Source of the DNA: Sphingomonadales bacterium
GTDB taxonomy: Bacteria > Pseudomonadota > Alphaproteobacteria > Sphingomonadales > Sphingomonadaceae
Length of the DNA stretch: 57,923 bases
Direction of reading: 5' to 3'
NCBI GenBank assembly: GCA_018971065.1
Contig: JAGWVC010000009.1
Span: 1 to 57,923 of the forward strand
The translations under genes were made by a program, and so were the position numbers. The notes under the pieces were generated by a model. The model worked only from the letters and a program-made list of their open reading frames with translations. It ran no database searches and had not been told where the DNA came from. Of the stretch, positions 35,419 through 43,818 are shown piece by piece (the stretch's first letter is position 1; each line of letters opens with the position of its first letter).

Positions 35419-35847
35419 TCAGCAGCCCTTCGGCGCGTGCTGGCGGTGGATGTTGCGGAAGGTGCGCGACCGGAACAGCCAGCGGCCGTCGCGCTTCACG
35501 CAGGTGTCCTCATAGACGCCGCGATCGCGCATGGTGATGTCGCCCTGATCGTAGATTTCGGAGGTGTAGCTGCGCACCACCGCGCTGTCGCCGCTCACCT
35601 CGATCGAGCCGGGCCAGGCCTCGAACATGATGCCGGGGTACTGCTTCATTGCTTCCACCCACAGCGCGACGATATTGGCACGGCCCTGCTGCGTCGGGAA
35701 TTCGGGATAGTCAGGCATCGCCCACACCCCGTCCTCGGCCCAGGTGGCGCCCCAGGCTTCGGGGTCGCGGCGGGTCACCGCGTCGGCGTAGGTCTCCAGC
35801 AGTTCGCGGATGGCAAAGCGGTCCTCGAAGGGTCCGGTGAAAGGCAT
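35419..35847 (-). CDS. NTF2-like (SnoaL-type) protein
   Basis: 142 residues. Opens FTGPFEDRFAIRELLETYADAV, continues DPEAWGATWAEDGVWAMPDYPEF and ends GRWLFRSRTFRNIH; paralogue of the protein at 15242. CGGGAGA precedes the ATG. Stands alone behind a 92-base gap that contains a perfect ACCTGT-T-ACAGGT palindrome. Role unassigned within the oxygenase pathways. Confidence 0.86.
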   Translation of the reverse strand: MPFTGPFEDRFAIRELLETYADAVTRRDPEAWGATWAEDGVWAMPDYPEFPTQQGRANIVALWVEAMKQYPGIMFEAWPGSIEVSGDSAVVRSYTSEIYDQGDITMRDRGVYEDTCVKRDGRWLFRSRTFRNIHRQHAPKGC

Positions 35848-35917
35848 GGCATTGTCTCCCGTATGGTTCTGGCGTGTGGTTCCGGAGCCGAGCCTAGCGA
35901 GGGGCGTAGCCGGGCGA

Positions 35918-35930
35918 ACCTGTTACAGGT
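35918..35930. promoter_or_regulatory. Palindrome in promoter gap of NTF2-like gene
   Basis: ACCTGTTACAGGT, a perfect 13-base odd palindrome, about 70 bases upstream of the NTF2-like start at 35847. Partial look-alikes (ACCTGTGACA at 27646; ACCTGTCACC read on the minus strand near 18170) lie in other promoter gaps. Possible operator; no regulator identified. Confidence 0.4.
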
Positions 35931-35939
35931 GCGAGGGCC

Positions 35940-36290
35940 TCACCGCGTCACCGGCAGTTCGTCGATACCGGGCGCGGCGTCGGGCACGGCCACCTCGATC
36001 ATGCCGGCGACGATCCGCACCGGAAACGTGCGCAGATCGCGATAGGTGCCGCCGATGCAGCGTCCGCTGGCCAGATCGAAGCGCGCGCCGTGCAGCGGGC
36101 ACATCACTGCGCCGCGCCGGACCCGCCCGGTGGAAACCAGCGCCGCCTGGTGGGTGCAGCGGTCGTTGACGGCATGGAAACCGGTTTCGGTGCGCGCCAC
36201 CAGCACGTGCCAGCCGCCAAGGCGCGCCGTGGCCTTGCCTTCGGCGGGAAACGCGGCTTCGGCCAGCAGCGGGTGCCAGGTTTCGGACAT
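35940..36290 (-). CDS. Rieske-type [2Fe-2S] ferredoxin
   Basis: 116 residues, single Rieske domain: CTHQAAL supplies the first Cys/His pair and CPLHGARFD the second, as in soluble Rieske ferredoxins of biphenyl/toluene-type systems. It would shuttle electrons from a reductase to an oxygenase. It is the only small ferredoxin in the window, so it may serve several of the six oxygenases (inference). The start at 36290 follows GAGG; an ATG at 36305 would overlap the VOC gene. Operon SDR-VOC-ferredoxin. Confidence 0.9.
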   Translation of the reverse strand: MSETWHPLLAEAAFPAEGKATARLGGWHVLVARTETGFHAVNDRCTHQAALVSTGRVRRGAVMCPLHGARFDLASGRCIGGTYRDLRTFPVRIVAGMIEVAVPDAAPGIDELPVTR

Positions 36291-36297
36291 CGCGGCC

Positions 36298-36825
36298 TCA
36301 GGCAATCGTGGTGGGGATCAGCACGTCGCCGCCGCGCCAGTCGCGCGCGGCTTCGGCAACGGCGGCATAGAAGTCGGTCAGCGCGGGCAGCGGGGCGTAA
36401 AGCTCGGTCATGTGGCCATAGGCAGCGCTGGTGTCGGCAAAGGCGAACACGAAGCCATCGGTCATCACCGCACGCTGCGCGGTGGGGAAGCCTTCCGCCG
36501 CCAGCCGCGCTGCCGCCGCATCGACATCATCGACGAACAGGGCAACGTGATGCAGCCCCCAGCGGCCCGCGCCTTCGGGATACATGTCGCGCATCGCCGA
36601 TGGGCCGGGGTTGTTCTGCTGGACGAACTCGATCATCACCGCGCCCCACTGGCCATAGGCCGAGCTGTGGTCGAACGGCCGTTCCACGCCGCGATGCACC
36701 GACGATGCCAGCGGAATATTGTCGGCGATGAAATACGGACCGGAACCGAAGCGGCGATGGTGCGCCAGCGCGGCCGCGCGAATGTCCTCGCAGAAATAGG
36801 CGATCTGGCGGATGGGCAGGCTCAC
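36298..36825 (-). CDS. VOC (glyoxalase-fold) protein
   Basis: 175 residues. IRQIAYFCEDIRAAALAHH opens module 1 and LHHVALFVDDVDAAAARLAAEG opens module 2, with IEFVQQNNPGPSAMRDMYPEG between. The arrangement (IEFVQQ, a P-S-A-x-RD segment, LHHVA) matches the VOC protein at 4748, a paralogue. Only the second module has the clear His ligand. Its ATG overlaps the SDR stop. Confidence 0.86.
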   Translation of the reverse strand: MSLPIRQIAYFCEDIRAAALAHHRRFGSGPYFIADNIPLASSVHRGVERPFDHSSAYGQWGAVMIEFVQQNNPGPSAMRDMYPEGAGRWGLHHVALFVDDVDAAAARLAAEGFPTAQRAVMTDGFVFAFADTSAAYGHMTELYAPLPALTDFYAAVAEAARDWRGGDVLIPTTIA

Positions 36826-37565
36826 AGCGTCGAGCCACCGTCGATGCGGAATTCCGCCCCGGTGGCGAAAGCCGATTCGTCGCTGGCAAGGTAGACGGCG
36901 ATCGCCGCGATCTCCTCGGGCTTGCCCAGCCGGCCGATCGGGTGGGTGGCGACGAACGAGGCATAGAGCGCGTCCGGCGTGTCGGATTGCGCCATCACCT
37001 TGTCGATGATCGGGGTGTGGATCGCGCCGGGGTGGACCGAATTGCAGCGGATGCCATAGCCCTGTTCGGCGAAGTGCAGCGCGCAGGACTTGGTCAGGTG
37101 AGTCACCGCCGCCTTGGCCGCGTTGTAGGCCACCAGGTTGCCCTGCGCGCGCACCCCCGCCATCGACGACATGTTGATGATCGAGCCGCCGTGTTCGCGC
37201 ATCAGCGGGATCACATGCTTGCAGCCCAGGAACACGCCCACGACGTCGATCTCGATCTCGTGCATGAACTGCGCCAGCGTCACCTCCTCGATCGAGCCGA
37301 GCGTGGTGATGCCGGCGTTGTTGACCAGCACGTCCAGCCGGTCGCAGGTGCCCAGCGCTTCCAGCCAGCTTTCCTCCGCCGAAACGTCCAGTCGCACGAA
37401 CCGCGCCGCCGCGCCCAGTTCCGCCGCCAGCGCCTCACCGGCGGCGACATCGATGTCGGCCAGCACGACGGTTGCGCCTTCGGCCACGAAGCGCCGGGCG
37501 ATTGCCGTGCCCAGCCCCGATGCTCCGCCGGTCACCAGGGCGATCTTGCCTGCCAGTCTCGTCAT
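36822..37565 (-). CDS. SDR family oxidoreductase
   Basis: 247 residues, classical SDR: TGGASGLG cofactor motif, LVNNAGI, catalytic MSSMAG, YNAAK, then CNSVHPGAIHTPI and ATGAEFRIDGG. DIDVAAG after beta-2 suggests NAD preference. GAGAGG precedes the ATG. First gene of the SDR-VOC-ferredoxin operon, divergent from an NTF2-like gene at 37693. Confidence 0.91.
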   Translation of the reverse strand: MTRLAGKIALVTGGASGLGTAIARRFVAEGATVVLADIDVAAGEALAAELGAAARFVRLDVSAEESWLEALGTCDRLDVLVNNAGITTLGSIEEVTLAQFMHEIEIDVVGVFLGCKHVIPLMREHGGSIINMSSMAGVRAQGNLVAYNAAKAAVTHLTKSCALHFAEQGYGIRCNSVHPGAIHTPIIDKVMAQSDTPDALYASFVATHPIGRLGKPEEIAAIAVYLASDESAFATGAEFRIDGGSTL

Positions 37566-37692
37566 GCCGCCATCCTCTCGCGCTTTCGCCAACCATACCC
37601 GCCGGCGCGCCAATGCCGTGCTAGCCATATCGCTAGGTTTCCGCGCCCCGCCAAATGGCAGAGGACAGGCGGCATCAACCGGGAGAGCCTGC

Positions 37693-38097
37693 ATGACGCC
37701 GCAAGACATGATCCAGTTCGTCGATGACCTCTATGCCGCCACCGGCGCGGGCGATTTCGACAAGGCGGCCGAAATGGTCACTGACGATTTCTTCATCACC
37801 GAGGCGGACTGCATGCCGATGGCGGGCGTCTATCGCGGCAGGAACGCGCTGCGCGAGCTGTTCGTGAAGGTGATGGGCATGGTCGATGTCGCCGCGCTGG
37901 ACCGCGTGCAGACCACCGCCGGCGGCGACCATGCCGTCACCATCCTGTCGTTCCGCTTTGCCGATCCGGCGCTGGCCCCGGCCGAGCTGTGCGAGATGTT
38001 CCGCTTCCGCGATGGCAAGTGCTGCGAGATCCGGCCGTTCTACTTCGACCCGGCGCAGTTCATCGCCGCTGTGGAAGCAAAGCGGGCCAAGGGCTGA
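37693..38097 (+). CDS. NTF2-like (SnoaL / ketosteroid-isomerase-fold) protein
   Basis: 134 residues: MIQFVDDLYAATGAGDFDKAAEMVTDDFFITE is the classic opening of SnoaL/KSI-fold proteins, followed by GVYRGRNALRELF. ADCMPMAGVYRG suits a ligand pocket. GGGAGA lies before the ATG. Stands alone on the plus strand between a divergent SDR operon and a convergent SDR gene. Could be an isomerase; no catalytic dyad assigned. Confidence 0.86.
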   Translation: MTPQDMIQFVDDLYAATGAGDFDKAAEMVTDDFFITEADCMPMAGVYRGRNALRELFVKVMGMVDVAALDRVQTTAGGDHAVTILSFRFADPALAPAELCEMFRFRDGKCCEIRPFYFDPAQFIAAVEAKRAKG

Positions 38098-38100
38098 CCC

Positions 38101-38865
38101 TCAGGTATTGGCATTCCCGCCGTCCACATGCAGGGCGGCGGCATGGCTGTAGCGCGCCGCGCTGGACGCCAGCCAGACGATCGCTTCGGCCACTTCGTCG
38201 GGCTTGACCAGCCGGCCCATCGGGTGGCCCTTGGCAACCCCGGCGATCAGGTCGGGCAGGGCCATCCCGGTAAGCTGCGCATAACGCGCGAATATCGCGT
38301 CCATCATGTCCGATTCCACCGCGCCGGGATGAACCGAATTGACCCGGATCGGAAAGCCCAGAGTCGAGAATTCCAGCGCGGTGGCGCGGGTGAACATGCG
38401 CACCGCCGCCTTGGTGGCGCAGTAGGCCGCGTTGAACGCCGCCGGCTTGTCCGCCGCGCCCGAGGCGATGTTGATGATCGCCGCGCCGCCTTCGCGCAGC
38501 GTGCCGCTCTTCGCCATCAGCGCCGCTGCCGCCTGCGTGCCCAGGAACACCCCGGTGACGTTGATGTCGAACGCGCGGCGGAACTGTTCGACCGGCATCG
38601 CGTCGATGCGGTCGGTCGGCGCCACGCCGGCGTTGTTGACGAGGATGTCGAGCCGGCCGTGCCGCGTCTCGATCGCCGCGATCACCCGCGCCCAGTCGTC
38701 GGCGCTGGTGACGTCGAGCGCGAACCAGTCCCCCGCTTCGTCCACGCCGACGTCGCTGGCGATCACGGTGACGCCCTCGCGCCGCAGTGCCGCGCAAGTG
38801 GCCGCGCCGATATTGCCGCGCGCGCCGGTTACCAGTGCTACCGTGCCGTTCAGTCCCAGTTCCAT
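38101..38865 (-). CDS. SDR family oxidoreductase
   Basis: 254 residues. Cofactor motif TGARGNIG, NNAG exact, catalytic IASGAA (Ser present), YCATK for YxxxK, NSVHPGAVESDM and a short HVDGG end. DVGVD after beta-2. The start at 38865 has GGAGAGA upstream. Divergent (126-base gap) from the quinone-oxidoreductase-like gene at 38992. Confidence 0.9.
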   Translation of the reverse strand: MELGLNGTVALVTGARGNIGAATCAALRREGVTVIASDVGVDEAGDWFALDVTSADDWARVIAAIETRHGRLDILVNNAGVAPTDRIDAMPVEQFRRAFDINVTGVFLGTQAAAALMAKSGTLREGGAAIINIASGAADKPAAFNAAYCATKAAVRMFTRATALEFSTLGFPIRVNSVHPGAVESDMMDAIFARYAQLTGMALPDLIAGVAKGHPMGRLVKPDEVAEAIVWLASSAARYSHAAALHVDGGNANT

Positions 38866-38991
38866 CGTGATCTCTCCGCCAGTATGGGCATGGTCATGGT
38901 CCGAACCGGCGATCACCCGCCACTGGCGCTTCGACTAGTCGCGGGCGGGAGCAGACGGTGGGAACAGGGGCGAAATGGCGGGAGAGAGACG

Positions 38992-39948
38992 ATGAAGGCG
39001 GCGATCTACAGCGAAAATGGCGGGCCGGAGGTGTTCCGGGTGGTCGATCTGCCAAACCCGGTGCCCGGCGCGGGCGAGGTGCTGGTGCGGATCGAGGCGA
39101 TCAGCATCGAGGGGGGCGACCTGCTGGCGCGCCGCAACACGCCCCCCGGCACGCCCCCGCGCGTGAAGGGCTATGCCGCTGCCGGGCGCATCGTCGCCGT
39201 GGGCGAAGGCGTTTCGGCGTGGGCGCCGGGCGATGCGGTGACGACGTTCGCGTTCGAGGGTTCGCACGCCGAACTGCGGGTGGTGCCGGCCAGCCATTGC
39301 TGGCGCATTCCCGACGGCCTGGCGATGGCCGATGCGGCGGCGGCGCTGATCACCTACGGCACCGCCGCGCTGGCGCTGCGACTGGCGGGGTTCAGGCCCG
39401 GCCAGTCCGTGCTGGTTACCGGCGCGGCCGGCGGCGTCGGCATCGCCACCATCCAGCTTGTCGCGCAGGCCGGCGGCCGGGCGGTGGGCACCGGCAGCGA
39501 CATGCGGACGCTGGACGCGCTGCGCGAATACGGGCTGGCCGAGGCGATCGACACCACCACCGGCGCCATCGACACGCAAGTCCGCGCGGCGCTGGGTGGC
39601 GGCGTCGATTGCGTGATCGACAATATCGGCGGGCGCAGCGTGGCCGACGGGCTGGCGGCGTTGAACGACGGCGGCACGCTGGTGCTGGTGGGCCTGATCG
39701 ACCGCGATGTGCAGCGGATCAACCCGGTCACGCTGTTGCTGCGGCGGTTGACCGTGGCGGGATGCTTTCTGGGGCCGATCATCGCCGAGCCGGACGTGAG
39801 CGCGCTGATCGACGGCATTCTTGCCGGGCTGGCCGCCGGGCGTCTGCACATGCCGGTGGACAGCGTGTTCCCGCTGGCCGACGTCGTTGCCGCGCACACC
39901 CGGGCCGAGGCACGGGGCAAGCTGGGGCGGGTGGTGATGACGGCCTGA
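38992..39948 (+). CDS. Quinone oxidoreductase-like MDR protein (zeta-crystallin type)
   Basis: 318 residues. MKAAIYSENGGPEVFRVVDLPNP is the usual opening of NADPH:quinone/enoyl reductases; VTGAAGGVGIATIQLVAQ is the nucleotide-binding loop; no zinc ligands are seen. Ends with FPLADVVAAHTRAEARGKLGRVV. GGAGAGA precedes the ATG. Reduces quinones or activated double bonds; substrate unknown. Confidence 0.9.
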   Translation: MKAAIYSENGGPEVFRVVDLPNPVPGAGEVLVRIEAISIEGGDLLARRNTPPGTPPRVKGYAAAGRIVAVGEGVSAWAPGDAVTTFAFEGSHAELRVVPASHCWRIPDGLAMADAAAALITYGTAALALRLAGFRPGQSVLVTGAAGGVGIATIQLVAQAGGRAVGTGSDMRTLDALREYGLAEAIDTTTGAIDTQVRAALGGGVDCVIDNIGGRSVADGLAALNDGGTLVLVGLIDRDVQRINPVTLLLRRLTVAGCFLGPIIAEPDVSALIDGILAGLAAGRLHMPVDSVFPLADVVAAHTRAEARGKLGRVVMTA

Positions 39949-39958
39949 AACGGCGCGT

Positions 39959-39992
39959 CCCGGTTGCGCCGCCGCAGGGCAGCGCAACCGGG
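39959..39992. terminator. Hairpin between convergent genes
   Basis: Ten-base perfect arms CCCGGTTGCG and CGCAACCGGG around a 14-base loop, between the MDR gene (plus) and the KstD-like gene (minus). No T-run; probably limits read-through in both directions. Confidence 0.55.
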
Positions 39993-40015
39993 GCGATCCC
40001 GGTCGTTGGGGCTGA

Positions 40016-41665
40016 TCAATCGTTGGGAATATTGCCGCCCAGGTGCTTGCCGGCGATGTAGCCGAAGGTCATGCCCGGCCCGATCGTGCCGCCGGCGCCG
40101 CCATAGGCCTCGCCCAGCACGGCGGCGGTGACGTTGCCGGCGGCATAAAGCCCGGGGATCGGGTTGCCGATCCAGTCCAGCACTTGCGCGTCGCCGTTCA
40201 GCCGGGGGCCGCCGCAGGTGCCCAGCGCGCCCGATTCCATCTTCACCGCATAGAACGGCCCCTGATCGATCAGGCCCAGCGTGCGGTACGGCGGCTCGAA
40301 CGCCGGATCGCCCCACATGTAGAAGTTGTCATAGGTGTTGTCGCCGCGATTGAAGTCGTCGTCGTGGCCCTTGCGCACCATGTCGTTGAACCGCGCCACC
40401 GTCGCCACCAGCCCGTCGGCGTCGATGCCGGCCTGCTGCGCCAGTTCCTCCAGCGTGTCGGCCTGCATCATGTACGACGGGATCGGGCCGCCGGGCATCG
40501 AGGTGAAGGTGGGGTACTTGTCCTTGTAGCGCTGGTCGATGATCAGCCAGAACGGAAGGTTGGCATAGCTGTGCGTGCCCGCGTCGAACGCCACCACTGC
40601 CTTGCCCATCGCGTTGTAGTTCGCGGCCTCGTTGACGAAGCGCTTGCCGGTGCGGTTGACCAGGATCGCGCCGGGGCGGGCGCGTTCGTCCGAACCCAGC
40701 ATGTAGTTGGGCTTGGCGCCGCGCTGGGGCTTCATTTCCAGCACGCTCTGCTGCCAGAACGCGTTCTGCATGTTGCCGAGCTGGGCGCCGGCCTCGATCG
40801 CCATCAGCAGGCCGTCGCCCTCGTTCTCGGGCACGCTGACCGGGCCGGTGAGTGGGCCGCGAATGAACGCCTTGACCAGCGTTTCGTTCCATTCGAACCC
40901 GCCGGTGGCGATGACCACGCCGCGCCGGGCGTGGACGCGGAAGTCCTTGCCGTTGGCATCCTCGGCGATCACGCCGGCGATGCGGTCGCCGTCGCGAACC
41001 AGCTTGCGCGCGCGCTTCTCGAACTCGACCGGGATGCCGCGCTCGATCACGGCCAGGTACAGCGCGCCGATCAGCGCCTGGCCCAGGCCGCGATAATCGC
41101 CGGCTTCGCGTTCGGCCAGCGTGGCGGCGTCCAGCGTGCCATCGATCGCTTCCTTGAGGCTGCCGCGCACCGGATAGGCCATCTTGGTGGGGTTGACGCG
41201 GGTGGCCCACTTGCCCAGCCGCTCGAACGAGAACGCGTCGTTGTCGAGGCTGCGCCCGCCATCGGGCTTGGCGCCGGGCAGGTAGGGCTGGTAGTCGGGG
41301 AAATCGGCATAGGCGTGGAAGCGCACCGGGGTGCTGTCTTCCACCCAGCGCACCATCTGCGGGCCGTATTCCATGAACGCGCCCAGCGTTTCGGGATCGA
41401 GCGCCTCGGGCGCCAGCGCGTCGAGATAGGCGACGATGTCCTCGTCGCTTTCGGCGATGCCGGCGGCGATCTGGTGGTGGTTGCCGGGAATCCACAGCAT
41501 CCCGCCCGACATCGCGGTGGTGCCGCCGACCATGCCCGATTTTTCGAGGATGACCACGTCCTTCGCGCCGAAATCGCGCGCGGCAATCGCCGCGGTCAGC
41601 GCCGCGCCGCCCGAGCCGAGCACCACGACATCGGCTTCCAGGTCCCACTTGATGGCTTCGCTCAT
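40016..41665 (-). CDS. Cytoplasmic KstD-like FAD-dependent dehydrogenase
   Basis: 549 residues. FAD site VLGSGGAALTAAIAARDFG, then GGTTAMSGGMLWIPGNH as in 3-ketosteroid 1-dehydrogenases, and C-terminal GPFYAVKMESGALGTCGGPR, GLYAAGN, GEAYGGAGGTIGPGMTFGY; the Tyr in EAYGGAGG lies where KstD has its catalytic Tyr. No signal peptide, unlike its relative at 1009. ATG 41665 has GGAG at 7 bases; ATG 41668 is adjacent. Probably introduces a C=C bond next to a ring ketone; a steroid substrate is not established. Same operon direction as MDR, ABM and Dabb-PASTA genes. Confidence 0.88.
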   Translation of the reverse strand: MSEAIKWDLEADVVVLGSGGAALTAAIAARDFGAKDVVILEKSGMVGGTTAMSGGMLWIPGNHHQIAAGIAESDEDIVAYLDALAPEALDPETLGAFMEYGPQMVRWVEDSTPVRFHAYADFPDYQPYLPGAKPDGGRSLDNDAFSFERLGKWATRVNPTKMAYPVRGSLKEAIDGTLDAATLAEREAGDYRGLGQALIGALYLAVIERGIPVEFEKRARKLVRDGDRIAGVIAEDANGKDFRVHARRGVVIATGGFEWNETLVKAFIRGPLTGPVSVPENEGDGLLMAIEAGAQLGNMQNAFWQQSVLEMKPQRGAKPNYMLGSDERARPGAILVNRTGKRFVNEAANYNAMGKAVVAFDAGTHSYANLPFWLIIDQRYKDKYPTFTSMPGGPIPSYMMQADTLEELAQQAGIDADGLVATVARFNDMVRKGHDDDFNRGDNTYDNFYMWGDPAFEPPYRTLGLIDQGPFYAVKMESGALGTCGGPRLNGDAQVLDWIGNPIPGLYAAGNVTAAVLGEAYGGAGGTIGPGMTFGYIAGKHLGGNIPND

Positions 41666-41742
41666 CATCCGTCTCCGCTTCGATTCCTGATCGTTGGCGC
41701 CCATGTGCGGGCGAGGGTGGCGCGCCGCCACTCCACAAAGTC

Positions 41743-42786
41743 CTAGGCTGGTTGCCAATCGCCGAGGGTCGAGACCGTGTCGTCCAGCCGCACCAGCGTC
41801 TTGCCGGTGGTCTCGCCCGACATCAGCCGGATGAACGCCTCGGGCGTGGCGTCGAGGCCGGTGGAGACGTTCTCGGTGGCGACAAGCTTGCCGGTGCGCA
41901 CCCAGTCGGTCAGCGCATCCTCCGCCTCGTGAATCATGTCCTCGGCCTCGTAGGCCAGGAAGCCGCGCATGGTGATGCGGTTGACCAGCACCTGCCAGAT
42001 GTTGCGCAGCAGGTAGGGCTGGGTCTGATTGTTGTAGTTGGCGATCATCCCGCACACCGGAATGCGGCCGAACGCCTTCATGCGCGGCAGCACGGTATCG
42101 AGCGTGACCCCGCCGACATTGTCGAAATAGAGGTCGATGCCGTTCGGGAAATGCTTCTCGATCTCGGCATCAAGGCTGGCGCAACTGCGGTAGTTGATCG
42201 CCGCATCCATACCCAGTTCCTCGGTGACGATCCGCGCCTTGTCGTCCGACCCCACGGTGCCGACCACGCGGCAGCCCGAAAGCTTCGCCACCTGCCCGCC
42301 GACCGAGCCGACCGCGCCGGCGGCCGCACTCATCAGCACTTCGTCTCCGGCCCGCATCTCGCCATAGCGCTTCAGCCCGACGTAGGCGGTGATGCCCGAC
42401 CAGCCGCACGCGCCCATGTAGGCGGTCAGCGGCAGGTCCTGCGCCACGCGCACGTTCTCGAAGCCGACGCCGCCCGGGGCGATGACCGAATGGGTTTCCC
42501 AGCCGGTGAAGCCCCGCCCGTAATCACCCTCGCGGAAATCGGGGTTGCGCGACTTGACCACGCGCCCCAGCACCATCGTCGGGATCAGCCCGCCCAGCGG
42601 CACCGGCGGCATGTAGCTTTTCACGTCGTCCAGCATGCCGCGCACCGCCGGGTCGATCGCGAAGACGCGGTTTTCCAGCAGCACTTCGCCGTCCGCCAGT
42701 TCGGGGACGGGGGCTTCCTCAATCCTGAAATTGGCGGGAACCGGCACCCCGGTGGGGCGCGCGTTCAGCACGATACGGCGGTTCAT
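41743..42786 (-). CDS. MDR-family NADP-dependent reductase (PTGR-like)
   Basis: 347 residues. Opens MNRRIVLNARPTGVPVPANF, nearly the same pattern as the enzyme at 26579; AVRGMLDD substrate loop, SAAAGAVGSVGGQ nucleotide site, YFDNVGGVTLDTVLP, NIWQVLVNRITMRGFLAY. Likely reduces alpha,beta-unsaturated carbonyls, i.e. the reverse chemistry of the KstD-like neighbour, so the two may set the redox state of a ring. Two ATGs lie side by side (42789, 42786). Confidence 0.9.
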   Translation of the reverse strand: MNRRIVLNARPTGVPVPANFRIEEAPVPELADGEVLLENRVFAIDPAVRGMLDDVKSYMPPVPLGGLIPTMVLGRVVKSRNPDFREGDYGRGFTGWETHSVIAPGGVGFENVRVAQDLPLTAYMGACGWSGITAYVGLKRYGEMRAGDEVLMSAAAGAVGSVGGQVAKLSGCRVVGTVGSDDKARIVTEELGMDAAINYRSCASLDAEIEKHFPNGIDLYFDNVGGVTLDTVLPRMKAFGRIPVCGMIANYNNQTQPYLLRNIWQVLVNRITMRGFLAYEAEDMIHEAEDALTDWVRTGKLVATENVSTGLDATPEAFIRLMSGETTGKTLVRLDDTVSTLGDWQPA

Positions 42787-42829
42787 CATCGATCCTGTTC
42801 CCGATTTTCGTCGCGCTTTTGCGCGGATT

Positions 42830-43132
42830 TCAATCCATGAAGCCGCGTTCGTTCGACGCATCGAACTTGCGCACGCCTGCCGTGTCGATCCGTCCGGCCC
42901 AGGCGCCCAGCACGCCCATGACCGTTTCCTGCGAAAGGTGCGTGGCCAGCGCGGCGGCATCGCGCCAGCGTTCGTAGACCAGTATGGTGCCGTCCGTGGC
43001 GCTGTCGATCGCAAAGTGGTAGCCTAGGCAGCCATCCTCGCGCAGCGTGGGTTCGACCAGCGACCGCAGCGTGTCGGCAAGCTCGACCACGAGCGCGGGA
43101 CTGGTTTTCAGGTGTCCGGCAAGAATCAGCAT
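42830..43132 (-). CDS. Antibiotic-biosynthesis-monooxygenase (ABM) domain protein
   Basis: 100 residues of the ABM/Dabb-like ferredoxin fold: LAGHLKTSPALVVELADTLRSLVEPTLREDGCLGYHFAID and ILVYERWRDAAALATHLS. Small cofactor-free members oxidise quinols or degrade reactive phenolics; others are only binding proteins. Sits between the Dabb-PASTA gene and the MDR gene, 43 bases before the latter. Confidence 0.85.
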   Translation of the reverse strand: MLILAGHLKTSPALVVELADTLRSLVEPTLREDGCLGYHFAIDSATDGTILVYERWRDAAALATHLSQETVMGVLGAWAGRIDTAGVRKFDASNERGFMD

Positions 43133-43182
43133 GGCAGCGGGGGCCTTTCGTGTGTTTCGCGCATCGGCTTCACGCCTTGCCG

Positions 43183-43818
43183 TTACCAGGCGGGGGCGTC
43201 GCCCTCGGGCACGGCAGGGCCGGTCAGCCAGTTGCCGGTGATGCCGATCGTCACGGCGGTGCCCTTGTCGACCACGGTGTCGGGATCGGGCGACTGGAAC
43301 ATGATGCGGTTCGGCGCCCAGACCGAGCCAATGATCTCCTCTTCCCCGGCCGCCAGCACCAGGCCGACCGCGCCCAGCATTTCCAGCGCGCGCTCGCGCG
43401 TCTGGCCGCGCACTTCGGGGACATAGGCCTTGGCGGCATCGTCGTGCCGCTTCAGCACGCGGGCGGTTTCGCGCGCGGCTTCCTCGGCGGCCAGCTTTTC
43501 GTCGAAGGCCGGGCCGTGGTAATCGATCTCCCAGTCGAACGAGAGCATGTTTTCCAGGATGTCGGGCAGGAACGGCGTCATCCGCAGATGCGCCCAGTGC
43601 GACATGTAGCGCTCCATCGCCTCGTAGCTGTCGATGTCGCAGCAGTTGGCGAAGTCGAAATCGCCCGAGTGGAAGCGGGTCTTCACGCACAGGCCGTGGC
43701 TGTAGTCGCGCACCTCGCGGTTGAGGTGCGACAGCTTCTTCACTTCCTCGATGAAGGTGTCGATCTTTGCGGGATCGGCATCCTTCTTGAACTTCAGCAT
43801 CACGACATGGCGGATCAT
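43183..43818 (-). CDS. Dabb domain - PASTA domain fusion protein
   Basis: 211 residues. Residues 1-100 are a stress-responsive Dabb barrel (MIRHVVMLKFKKDAD, LNREVRDYSHGLC, FDFANCCDIDSYEAMERY). A charged helix follows, and residues about 133-194 match a PASTA module: VPEVRGQTRERALEMLGAVG, then MFQSPDPDTVVDKGTAVTI with the typical QSP and GT turn. PASTA domains normally sit outside the cell on serine/threonine kinases and PBPs; here there is no signal peptide or membrane segment. GGGAGA precedes the ATG. First gene of the minus operon leading to ABM, MDR and KstD-like genes. Confidence 0.85.
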   Translation of the reverse strand: MIRHVVMLKFKKDADPAKIDTFIEEVKKLSHLNREVRDYSHGLCVKTRFHSGDFDFANCCDIDSYEAMERYMSHWAHLRMTPFLPDILENMLSFDWEIDYHGPAFDEKLAAEEAARETARVLKRHDDAAKAYVPEVRGQTRERALEMLGAVGLVLAAGEEEIIGSVWAPNRIMFQSPDPDTVVDKGTAVTIGITGNWLTGPAVPEGDAPAW

